From positions 1 through 64,000 of the forward strand of contig CBDDLT010000016.1 in the NCBI GenBank assembly GCA_965230755.1: 64,000 nucleotides of DNA, in the 5' to 3' direction. This DNA comes from DATFJT01 sp965230755 (lineage in GTDB: Bacteria > Bacteroidota > Bacteroidia > Chitinophagales > Saprospiraceae). A program made the translations under genes and the position numbers. Below the pieces are notes generated by a model. It saw nothing but the letters and a program-made list of their open reading frames with translations. It was not told where the DNA came from and did not search any database. Of the stretch, positions 34,027-41,809 are shown piece by piece (within the stretch, counting starts at the first letter, position 1; the number at the start of each line of letters is the position of its first letter).

Positions 34027-35295
34027 TTACCAAATACAATCCATAAATCGGAACAGTAGAAAGTTCACAAATGCCAGAACTAGGCCGATGATGAATATGG
34101 AAAGAGACATACGGATAAACTTGTATTTCCTCTGCAAGCCCGTTCCCTGATAATAGAAATCTCGTATCATTGAGCCGTACAAGTAGTTCTTATCATTGAT
34201 CATCTGGAGAAAACCCCACTCGAAATCCCTTAAATGCATGTTGTGGAAATTGCCAAAATACAGGAGATTACCCTGTTTATTGCGTATTTCCTCTTCCGTA
34301 AAATCGCCTTGTGTCTTCAGAGGCCTGATTGCTATGATGGCAAAAAAGATAGATAGAATACAAGCAATACTCAATATCATTACCGGAAAAAGCTCAGGAA
34401 CCATGCCCTCACCACTATCTATGATACCACCCATAACCAATGATAAAATAATAGAGTTGACCGTTATCATAATGCTGGCCTTTCGATCCACCATTTCATT
34501 CAAAGTGTAGTGGTTTTTGCTCGTGGTTCGGAACAAGGTCTGAATACCTCTTTCATCCCGGTCCTTCACCTTGCCGATATCCTTCCTCAGCTTTTTTATC
34601 TCCTCCTCGCTAATGTTCAACTCCTTCTTCAATAAGAGGGAAGTACGATTCTCTATTTCCTTCTTTTCCTTCCGAAGTTTCTTGACCAGTTTCTCAAGAT
34701 TGGGCTGGACATGTGTCTTTCCATAATTGGTATGAAATGAGACATCGCTAATGAAGTTAATCAAAGTGTCATACCAACTACTCTGAGCCAACTCATAATC
34801 TCGTAATACCATTTCCTCATAATAGACCTTCAGGTTGTCTCTACCCTTAGGACCAGCAAATTCCATCAAATTGACATCACTAACGATCTTCGCAGCAGGA
34901 AGAACGGCCTCGTGTGTCGGTAAGATCTGTACTATTACTTCTTTTAGCTTTGGATAGATCTCATCTCCAAACCCAAATTTCTTATTGAGTTTTTTCGTCG
35001 CATCAAGTATATTTTTCTCGTACAGATCAAAATCAATCTCTTTCAACTTGTTGCTGGCCTGGTGAATATTCAATGTATAGAGGGCCAGATAACACATCTC
35101 TTCCTCCTCCTTTGAAATATCCTCTTCCAGTAAGATTTTTTGGAGATTTTTTTCCATTCTATACAAACGCCCAATGGTCGTGTATAAACTTCGATCTTCA
35201 TTATCATGTAATACTTCGACAACGTATTTGCGAACCCCGGGTAAGTGTTGGGCAAGCGTCATCTCAGCAGTTGTACTAATTTCAGTATTATTCAT
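34027..35295 (-). CDS. Orphan Pycsar-effector-like (PycTM/DUF5706) membrane protein with degenerate HD domain
   Basis: A 422-residue protein from the ATG at 35295. Residues 1-205 resemble the helical HD phosphohydrolase domain (second half IVQILPTHEAVLPAAKIVSDVNLMEF near 121-146), but the position where family members have the HD pair reads LALYTLNIHQ, so the metal site is incomplete. Residues 205-250 are a charged coiled coil. From about 255 comes the PycTM region, RTTSKNHYTLNEMVDRKASI with helices at ~272-292 and ~301-324, and a last helix at ~395-418. PycTM proteins are the pore-forming effectors of Pycsar anti-phage systems, but no cCMP/cUMP cyclase gene is adjacent. The role is therefore unproven; HD-PycTM proteins also occur alone in Bacteroidota. 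Confidence 0.75.
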   Translation of the reverse strand: MNNTEISTTAEMTLAQHLPGVRKYVVEVLHDNEDRSLYTTIGRLYRMEKNLQKILLEEDISKEEEEMCYLALYTLNIHQASNKLKEIDFDLYEKNILDATKKLNKKFGFGDEIYPKLKEVIVQILPTHEAVLPAAKIVSDVNLMEFAGPKGRDNLKVYYEEMVLRDYELAQSSWYDTLINFISDVSFHTNYGKTHVQPNLEKLVKKLRKEKKEIENRTSLLLKKELNISEEEIKKLRKDIGKVKDRDERGIQTLFRTTSKNHYTLNEMVDRKASIMITVNSIILSLVMGGIIDSGEGMVPELFPVMILSIACILSIFFAIIAIRPLKTQGDFTEEEIRNKQGNLLYFGNFHNMHLRDFEWGFLQMINDKNYLYGSMIRDFYYQGTGLQRKYKFIRMSLSIFIIGLVLAFVNFLLFRFMDCIW

Positions 35296-35391
35296 TATCC
35301 TCAATATATGAACTTATTAAACCATAAAAATGCCTTTACGGTTCAATACAAGATAACGACAATCTCGCAATGAAGCAATATTCGACCCTTA

Positions 35392-35994
35392 TTACTCTTT
35401 ACTTCCCCAACCATGAATGACAACTGCAGGACCCTGATGGTACTTACCTTCATCGAGAATAAGTTTTTCCGTTCGCAACTCATCGAAACGAATTTGATCA
35501 AAGTCTTCCCTTAACAATTCTTCATCATATAACATATCAATGCGCCTGGGACCACCACTATTTAAATGTATTTGATCCTTGTGAAAAAATTCGAAAAACA
35601 GATTTCCTCCCTTCTTTAACCAATGCTGAATTTTACGATACCCATCGACTCTAATTTCAGGTGGCAAGTGAAAATAACCCAAGGCAATACCGTCAAAAGA
35701 TCCTTCATCGTAATCCATCTCTTCCAGTGTTCCTAAGTTATAGTTGATCTGTACCTCGTGCTTTTGGGCAAGTCTCTTGCTTTTTTCCAAAGCTCTTACA
35801 CTCATATCAAAAGCAAAAACATCATGTCCTTGACTGGCAGCATAAACTGCATTTCTACCCTCCCCTTCCGCTGGAAACAATAGGCGGCTCTGCGGCGGAA
35901 GTTGGTCAATACATTTTTTGATAAAAGGATTTGCCTTTTCCGAGTAAGCATATTCGGAAAAGGCAAATCGATTGTTCCAAAATTCTTTATTCAT
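35392..35994 (-). CDS. Class I SAM-dependent methyltransferase
   Basis: The 200-residue protein resembles the TehB/thiopurine-methyltransferase-like group: WNNRFAFSEYAYSEKANPFI at the start, motif I LLFPAEGEGRNAVYAA near residue 40, FAFDMSVRALEKSKRLA near 60 and FDGIALGYFHLPPEIR near 99. Substrate unknown. It starts 3 bp after the DUF3570 stop and is the last gene of the thioredoxin-apbE operon. Confidence 0.87.
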   Translation of the reverse strand: MNKEFWNNRFAFSEYAYSEKANPFIKKCIDQLPPQSRLLFPAEGEGRNAVYAASQGHDVFAFDMSVRALEKSKRLAQKHEVQINYNLGTLEEMDYDEGSFDGIALGYFHLPPEIRVDGYRKIQHWLKKGGNLFFEFFHKDQIHLNSGGPRRIDMLYDEELLREDFDQIRFDELRTEKLILDEGKYHQGPAVVIHGWGSKE

Positions 35995-35997
35995 GCT

Positions 35998-37470
35998 CTA
36001 ATCTACCACAAACTTGAATCCCACGCCAATATAATGTGCTTTGAATGCACTGTTTTCACGTTGGTAGTAGTTGTACTTGAGATCTATGCTCTTCAAGCCG
36101 AACTTCAGTATATGGAATTGATTGAAGACATCCGTATAACTAAAGCCCATGCCGTACTGACTGGCTGTAAACTCCGATAGATCTGCATCTGAAGTATAGT
36201 ACTGACTAGAACACTGATGCTGATCAAAAGGAGCATAATAGTCCACCGCCGTCTGCGTATAATATCGATACGAAGGATACATGGTGAATTTCGTTCCCAA
36301 TTTAACCGGCACCTCCAGTTTCACCGTATTCGATTGAAGTCCCCAATCATCCATATAATATCTATAGTACAATCTGGTGGTCAAAAACTCATTGATGTAG
36401 TAATTCAACCTGAACCCCACGGGAATCTTAATTCGACTTTCCGGAAGTCGCTCAATGTCGTCCGCCAACATAAAGACATCGGTATTCGCTCTACTTGTGT
36501 AATTGGCGATACTCTCTTTGTTACCGATAAAATAATTCGGTTTATCGGCGAAATACACCCTTTGAGTTGGATTGGCCAACCATCCATTTTGCTGAATCAC
36601 ATCAGCAAATAGAGATACTTGCATAACCGGACTCAAGATCTGTGAGAAAGAAAGTCCCATAGAATATGTATTTCTCTTCTTGTTATCGATCAACTGTTCT
36701 CCTTTAAACGGTGCCCATGCATTTTGACCTCTTTTGTTGATGGCATTGCCCTGTTCATTCAAGATTTCCACTCCGTTGAAAAAGCCAGAATTCAAGTTTC
36801 CATTGGCCTCTCTATAGCTATCTAACTCTGTAGGATAGGACGGGAGCCATGAATCCAAATATACATTTGCAGTGATTCCTAACTCTGTATTTTTCTGATT
36901 GAACAACATATTATATGCCGCTCCAAACCCAATAGAAACATAGTCGTACTCAGTGGCAAAAGAAGCGTTAACAGAACTGATACGATTCCTATCTTTGGAA
37001 CTATGGGAATAACTTGCGGCTATACTTCCCCAAACATCTGCTCCTGAAGCACCGGAAGAAGCAACCCATGGGCTTCCAATAATACCGCCTCCATTTCCTT
37101 CACTACCCTCATCATCATCGTCGTCATCATCATCGTCACCACCATAGCCTTGAGAAGCACCCGTTTGATCGAAGGGGTCAAGGTTACTAGAGGAAGCTGA
37201 AGTATAAGCCGATATACCCATGTCAACGGTCAATACATCGTTTGCATTGATAGGCATACTGATAACAATTGTTGGGGTAACATTAGTGATGTGCTCATCA
37301 CCAATACCACCTGTAACTGAGGCTTGGTCACCTTCTTGCTGATAATAACTGCTTAAAATATCAACTTCCGTATTCTCCAATACGGGTTTTATGTACGTTG
37401 TAGAAGTGTCTGTTTGACTATAGACTTCAAGTACACTACAACAAAACAATACTAAGATTAAATACCTCAT
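35998..37470 (-). CDS. DUF3570 outer-membrane-like protein, possible ApbE flavinylation target
   Basis: The 490-residue protein has a signal peptide (1-18) and a long beta-strand-rich body ending KAHYIGVGFKFVVD, an outer-membrane barrel-like C-terminus. It fits DUF3570. Two [ST]GAS motifs stand out, T103-S106 (DPFDQTGASQG) and S139-S142 (VASSGASGAD); these resemble the [ST]GA[ST] site to which ApbE attaches FMN through phosphoester linkage. The usual Asp three residues upstream is absent, so attachment is only a suggestion. Between the motifs lies a run of nine Asp (112-120) and a Gly-rich loop. The neighbours are apbE, DUF4266 and a thioredoxin, a recurring set. Confidence 0.85.
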   Translation of the reverse strand: MRYLILVLFCCSVLEVYSQTDTSTTYIKPVLENTEVDILSSYYQQEGDQASVTGGIGDEHITNVTPTIVISMPINANDVLTVDMGISAYTSASSSNLDPFDQTGASQGYGGDDDDDDDDDEGSEGNGGGIIGSPWVASSGASGADVWGSIAASYSHSSKDRNRISSVNASFATEYDYVSIGFGAAYNMLFNQKNTELGITANVYLDSWLPSYPTELDSYREANGNLNSGFFNGVEILNEQGNAINKRGQNAWAPFKGEQLIDNKKRNTYSMGLSFSQILSPVMQVSLFADVIQQNGWLANPTQRVYFADKPNYFIGNKESIANYTSRANTDVFMLADDIERLPESRIKIPVGFRLNYYINEFLTTRLYYRYYMDDWGLQSNTVKLEVPVKLGTKFTMYPSYRYYTQTAVDYYAPFDQHQCSSQYYTSDADLSEFTASQYGMGFSYTDVFNQFHILKFGLKSIDLKYNYYQRENSAFKAHYIGVGFKFVVD

Positions 37471-37485
37471 AACACTTCTTTTACA

Positions 37486-37701
37486 TTAATTACAACCACA
37501 ACCACCTCCTGACTTACCGCCATTGCCTCCTGAAGCTCCTTCTCGATAGACCTGGTAACTTGTTTCGAACTTTCCAAACTTCTTATCCGCCAAAGCCATA
37601 TCATGGTCATTGATATATACTTTTTCATATTCCTTTACCACCGTACAGGATCCCAATGACAGTCCCAATACGATATACATTAAGCATTTTAATTTTTTCA
37701 T
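37486..37701 (-). CDS. DUF4266 small lipoprotein with C-terminal GGCGC motif
   Basis: The 71-residue precursor has a lipoprotein signal (MKKLKCLMYIVLGLSLGSC, Cys19). The mature part is short and ends with a Gly-rich tail and CGCN, giving a Cys-x-Cys pair at the C-terminus, as in DUF4266 proteins. The pair could bind metal or form a redox couple with the encoded thioredoxin; this is inference. It lies between apbE and the DUF3570 gene. Confidence 0.88.
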   Translation of the reverse strand: MKKLKCLMYIVLGLSLGSCTVVKEYEKVYINDHDMALADKKFGKFETSYQVYREGASGGNGGKSGGGCGCN

Positions 37702-37730
37702 AATTCTACAACAGCTTTAGATCGAATCAC

Positions 37731-38723
37731 CTAGGGCAATTCAATATTTTTAGAATGAGAAATCTCTCCTTTGTCATTTACTATAATACAATCCACGCGC
37801 TTCAACCCATTGATAAAATCCAGTCCTTCTTCTTCCCCTAACACGAACACTGCTGTGGCCAGAGCATCTGCCAGTTCTGCGTTATCCGTAAAGACACTTA
37901 CGCTGAGAATACCATGACTTGGATAGCCGGTTCTTGGATCAATAATATGAGCGTAACGCGTTCCGTCTATCTCCACATATTTTTCGTAATTACCCGAAGT
38001 GACAACTGCTCTATCTTTGACAGGCAACCAAGAAAATACCTTCTCCTTATTTAAGGGGTTGACAATGGCCACCATCCATTCCTTACCGTTCGGTTGAACG
38101 CCCCAAGAGTTTAAATCTCCTGAAGCATTAATGATTCCGGCACTTACTCCGCGATCCATTAATAGTTGTTTGGCCTTATCCGCAGCATAGCCTTTTCCTA
38201 TAGCTCCGAACCCAATCTTCATTCCTTTTGACTTCAGAAAAACCGTTAAGTTCTTACGATCAAGAATGATGTTCCGATAATCGATTCTCTCTACGGAACT
38301 GATAATTTTTTCTTTGCTGGGCATTTCCGTCATCGATCTGTCAAATTTCCAAATGCGATCGGCTGAAGCAAAGCTCAGATCAAAAGCTCCACCGGTCCAT
38401 TCTGATATTTTGTTGGCTCTTTCAATCAGATCGAATAACTCTTTGTTAACCTTGACCGGTTTAATTCCGGCATTCCTATTGACCTCGGATGTTTGCGAAC
38501 TGGGATCCCAAGAAGAAATGATCGATTCTATTCTAGAAATTTCTTCAATCGCTATATCAATGTACTGGTCTCCTTCTTCCTGATTTTGAGCTACTACTGT
38601 GATATCAAATCTACAACCCATCAGTTTTGTAGTGCGTTGATATACATTATTGGCTAGTAGAGCATTCGAAAAAGAAAAAATCATGATTACGGCCAAACTG
38701 AATAATCTGCAATTCTTCATCAT
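37731..38723 (-). CDS. apbE: FAD:protein FMN transferase ApbE
   Basis: The 330-residue protein has a signal peptide (residues 1-24), MGCRFDITVVA near 34, GGAFDLSFAS near 111, GFGAIGKGYAADKAKQLL near 171, HIIDPRTGYPS near 260 and DNAELADALATAVFVLG near 280, the metal- and FAD-binding blocks of ApbE. It transfers FMN from FAD onto Ser/Thr of exported proteins, in the periplasm. It overlaps the thioredoxin gene by 4 bp (ATGA). The likely substrate is the co-encoded DUF3570 protein. Confidence 0.95.
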   Translation of the reverse strand: MMKNCRLFSLAVIMIFSFSNALLANNVYQRTTKLMGCRFDITVVAQNQEEGDQYIDIAIEEISRIESIISSWDPSSQTSEVNRNAGIKPVKVNKELFDLIERANKISEWTGGAFDLSFASADRIWKFDRSMTEMPSKEKIISSVERIDYRNIILDRKNLTVFLKSKGMKIGFGAIGKGYAADKAKQLLMDRGVSAGIINASGDLNSWGVQPNGKEWMVAIVNPLNKEKVFSWLPVKDRAVVTSGNYEKYVEIDGTRYAHIIDPRTGYPSHGILSVSVFTDNAELADALATAVFVLGEEEGLDFINGLKRVDCIIVNDKGEISHSKNIELP

Positions 38724-39154
38724 ATCAATTTTACGAGTTTGTTGAAATAAGTTTCCGGGTCAATTTTTTCATATCCCAAGGACCCTAAAACTTCTTTATT
38801 AGCATCTATGAGTACAAGCTTTGGGAAATACCCTTCTTGATTGTACTTCTCAGCCAACTGGGCATTGTGTTCACTCTGATCAGGACTTAATTGATTTTTC
38901 TTTCGCCTCGGAAAATCGACACTTAAAAAGATGAACTTTTCATTCGCCAGTTCTCTAAATTCGCTGGTGGATAGGATTTCTTTTTCCAGTTTCATGCATG
39001 GAATGCACCAATCCGAACCTTTAAATACCATCAGAATCAGTTGGTCATTTTCTTGGGCCAAACTCAAGGCGTCCTCAAAATTGGTTTGCCATTCCTGAGC
39101 TGTAAGACCGATACTTGCTAAAAAAGTTGCTACAAAAATTAATACGCTTTTCAT
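38720..39154 (-). CDS. Exported thioredoxin-family protein
   Basis: A 144-residue protein with a signal peptide (residues 1-19) and a thioredoxin fold with the active site GSDWCIPCMKLE (Cys-x2-Cys, near residue 50). It resembles the DsbD-gamma/DUF255-like periplasmic thioredoxins. It is the first gene of the apbE operon and may keep the cysteine pair of the DUF4266 lipoprotein reduced. The initiating ATG at 39154 is 46 bp downstream of a MITE-like element. Confidence 0.9.
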   Translation of the reverse strand: MKSVLIFVATFLASIGLTAQEWQTNFEDALSLAQENDQLILMVFKGSDWCIPCMKLEKEILSTSEFRELANEKFIFLSVDFPRRKKNQLSPDQSEHNAQLAEKYNQEGYFPKLVLIDANKEVLGSLGYEKIDPETYFNKLVKLI

Positions 39155-39200
39155 GATTAAAAATTTATTTAAGAGTGCTCCCTTGGGAGTGTATTTATAC

Positions 39201-39365
39201 TAGTTTCAAGCCAAGGGTTAAATGGTGGATTAGATGATGAATTATTTTTTGATAGTACAAGGCATAAAAAATAAGCCTAGCCGCAGTTAAGTGAGTTTTT
39301 TATAACGCAGTAATAGCAAAAAAGAAACATCAGATATACCTCAATTTAATCTTGACTTGATACTA
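39201..39365. repeat. MITE-like element, copy 2 (165 bp)
   Basis: The element opens TAGTTTCAAGCCAAG and closes with the inverse of TAGTATCAAGTCAAG, 13 of 15 matching. It is the reverse complement relative of 27821-27986, with the shared core TATAACGC, GGCATAAAAAAT and AAAAAAGAAACATCA. The ends again have TA boundaries. Here it lies between divergent genes, thioredoxin (-) and patatin (+), so the family is not simply a terminator. The rest of the 346-bp gap 39155-39500 is A/T-rich with nothing else recognised. Confidence 0.82.
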
Positions 39366-39500
39366 CAACAAGATGGAATCGAAATACCCTATAACTAAAA
39401 CATAGTATTTTATAATTTTTTCCTTTTCTCTTGGAGATTAATTCCTTAATTCCAGCGTTAGAATAATAAACCGATCCTATAACATACTTAACGGAGTACA

Positions 39501-41717
39501 ATGAAGGTCGCTAGTATCATTGAATCATGGAGCATCAGCAGGGTGGACATTGCCCGTGCTATACCTATGGCTCTTCTGTACAACTGGACGGCGATTTTAT
39601 GTCTTTTTGTTATTGCCGTTCTTCTCAATATTGACTCGGGAAAAGATATCTCTGTTGGGATACTTGATTTGTCCAGTCCCGCTTTGGTTTTTCTAAGAGC
39701 GGGAATGATCTTCCTCGGTCTGATCATATACTGTTCTTCAATATGGCTAAGGCCGACGGTTTTCTTTAAAAAAAATCACTACGAAAGCTCTTTTACCCGT
39801 GTCCTGGCAGTACTGCCCTGTTTTCTATTGGGGATGTCCATCTTCAGAACTCAGTTTAGCCTGAGCTTGCTCAGTGCTTTCAACATATACTGGGGTCTGT
39901 TCTTGTTAATGCTCTTGCTATTTCTCTCCATTCTATTTAGAGAAAGGATATATGATTATGTGAATATTAAACAAACCATTTTCGTTTTCCTGATCACAAT
40001 AATTGCACTTATTACCGGAATATACGTCAACAAAGCTCACGGCTTTGAAGAAGTGGTGCTCAGTTATCATCTTTTCGGTATTGCCTGTGGTGTACTCGGA
40101 GTGGGACTATTTCATCTGTTCAAAAAAATCGACAAAGATCTAAAAGGCGAACTTCAACTGCTTCAGAAAAACTATCTGAGGTATTATTATTTTATCGTTC
40201 TGATTACGGGAGTTTTTATTGCGGTGTTTACCTATTTTGATCACATCAATATCTTCCACCCGATCTTCGTGTTTTTCATCTCCTTTTCCTTTTATATCAT
40301 CATCTTTAATTCGATCAATACACTGTATGATCGAAACAATTTTCGTAAGATCATTTTTAAAAATCTTCTCATCTTTTCCTTCGCCATTGTGCTATTCCTG
40401 GGATTCAGTTATCCCAATTTTGATCATCATAAAGTCGATTTGGTCGAACTGCAAAATTCGTACGAAAGAAGCACGATAGAGGAACATTTTGAATCCTATA
40501 AAAACAATACTATTCTGCCCTGGCTTGAGGATCATCCTGAAGAGAAATTCCCACTTTATCTCGTGGCTGGTGAAGGCGGTGGATCGAGAGCTGGATATTG
40601 GTTTACCCAAACCATACTGGGAATAGATGCTATGAACGATTACAGATTCAAACAACATATTTATGCCATGTCCACCGTTTCGGGTAGTTCGGTTGGTGCG
40701 GGTGCATTGTTGGCTTTTTGGGAAGAATTCAAGGATCAAGATAAGCAGGCCAAAGATCTCATAAGTGCAGATTATGCGGAAAATATATTTTCTCAGAACT
40801 ATCTCTCCAGCTCTATTTTTTCAGTTTTGATTCGGGATTTTATTAAACAGCTTTTTCCATTGCGGCATTGGGTAGGTGATGAGGATCGCAACTATTGGTT
40901 GCAGCAGGAAGAAGCTCATTTTATTGATCAAGCGCTCAACAATGAGGCATATGATTTTGCCGATTATGTAAGCAACTACAGCTACCCAAAAAAACGATCG
41001 AAGGAATATCTGTTATATCGACCTTATCTGGAATTTTATTATGATCAAAACGGCGATCTCAGAAATGATCACCCAATACTTTTGACCAATACTACCCTGG
41101 TACAAAGAGGGGTTCGGGGTATCGTTAGTCCGATCAAGTTTAAGGAAAACCATTTGGTAGATGCATTCGACATCAATGGATTCATCCATTCCCACAGTCC
41201 TAATGAGGGATTGAGCTTAGGCGAAGCTTGCAATCTAAGTGAATTATTTCCCTTCTTTTCGGCCACGGCCATTCTAGGTGACTCTGTAGCCATTGCTGAT
41301 GGTGGGTATTTTGAAAACTTAGGATTAACAGCGTTGTATGAACTTCGAAACACACTGAATGATCTCATTGAAGTGGATAATAATCCCCTTTTACAGGAAG
41401 CCATCGAAATCAAATTTCTTGTAGTACGAAATTCTACTTATCAGCAAAAAAGAAACCGTGAACTCAAAGTGAGGAATCAAATCTATTCTCCTCTTGATGC
41501 CATTTACAATTCAGGAATTGGAGGTAGAACGGAATACATGTTCAAATATTTGCAGAACCAAATGGGAGAAAATTTTAGGGTAATCTCCCTGAACCACACC
41601 AACAACAAGAATGAAAAGCTGCTCCTCCCCATCAATAGATATTTGTCTGAAAACGCTGTCACAACCATGAATAAGTTGTGGGAGCAGGAGGAGGTTGAGG
41701 ATCTTATAATCTATTAG
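39501..41717 (+). CDS. Multi-spanning patatin-like phospholipase
   Basis: A 738-residue protein. Residues 20-310 contain about eight hydrophobic membrane helices; from ~340 there is a patatin domain: oxyanion loop LVAGEGGGSRAGYW near 356, nucleophile elbow STVSGSSVGAGALLA (GxSxG, Ser near 396), and the catalytic Asp in IADGGYFENLGL near 600. Patatins are Ser-Asp dyad lipid acyl hydrolases. The fusion to a large membrane domain suggests action on membrane lipids at the inner membrane; substrate unknown. Confidence 0.88.
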   Translation: MKVASIIESWSISRVDIARAIPMALLYNWTAILCLFVIAVLLNIDSGKDISVGILDLSSPALVFLRAGMIFLGLIIYCSSIWLRPTVFFKKNHYESSFTRVLAVLPCFLLGMSIFRTQFSLSLLSAFNIYWGLFLLMLLLFLSILFRERIYDYVNIKQTIFVFLITIIALITGIYVNKAHGFEEVVLSYHLFGIACGVLGVGLFHLFKKIDKDLKGELQLLQKNYLRYYYFIVLITGVFIAVFTYFDHINIFHPIFVFFISFSFYIIIFNSINTLYDRNNFRKIIFKNLLIFSFAIVLFLGFSYPNFDHHKVDLVELQNSYERSTIEEHFESYKNNTILPWLEDHPEEKFPLYLVAGEGGGSRAGYWFTQTILGIDAMNDYRFKQHIYAMSTVSGSSVGAGALLAFWEEFKDQDKQAKDLISADYAENIFSQNYLSSSIFSVLIRDFIKQLFPLRHWVGDEDRNYWLQQEEAHFIDQALNNEAYDFADYVSNYSYPKKRSKEYLLYRPYLEFYYDQNGDLRNDHPILLTNTTLVQRGVRGIVSPIKFKENHLVDAFDINGFIHSHSPNEGLSLGEACNLSELFPFFSATAILGDSVAIADGGYFENLGLTALYELRNTLNDLIEVDNNPLLQEAIEIKFLVVRNSTYQQKRNRELKVRNQIYSPLDAIYNSGIGGRTEYMFKYLQNQMGENFRVISLNHTNNKNEKLLLPINRYLSENAVTTMNKLWEQEEVEDLIIY

Positions 41718-41734
41718 TTAGGTTTTAGAAAAAT

Positions 41735-41767
41735 AAAAGCTTGCTGATATACAACCAACAAGCTTTT
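41735..41767. terminator. Bidirectional intrinsic terminator
   Basis: AAAAGCTTG and CAAGCTTTT form a perfect 9-bp stem with a 15-base loop, flanked by A and T runs on each side. It lies between the convergent patatin gene (stop 41717) and the cysteine-rich T9SS gene (stop 41810), so it can serve both strands. Confidence 0.75.
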
Positions 41768-41809
41768 GAAATTATGAATGGATATCATGTATTAAAGATT
41801 ATTATCTCC

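Noticed and set aside
34027..39154. Complete Pycsar defence system
   Set aside because: No cyclase gene is found next to the PycTM gene; the adjacent genes are redox and methyltransferase genes.
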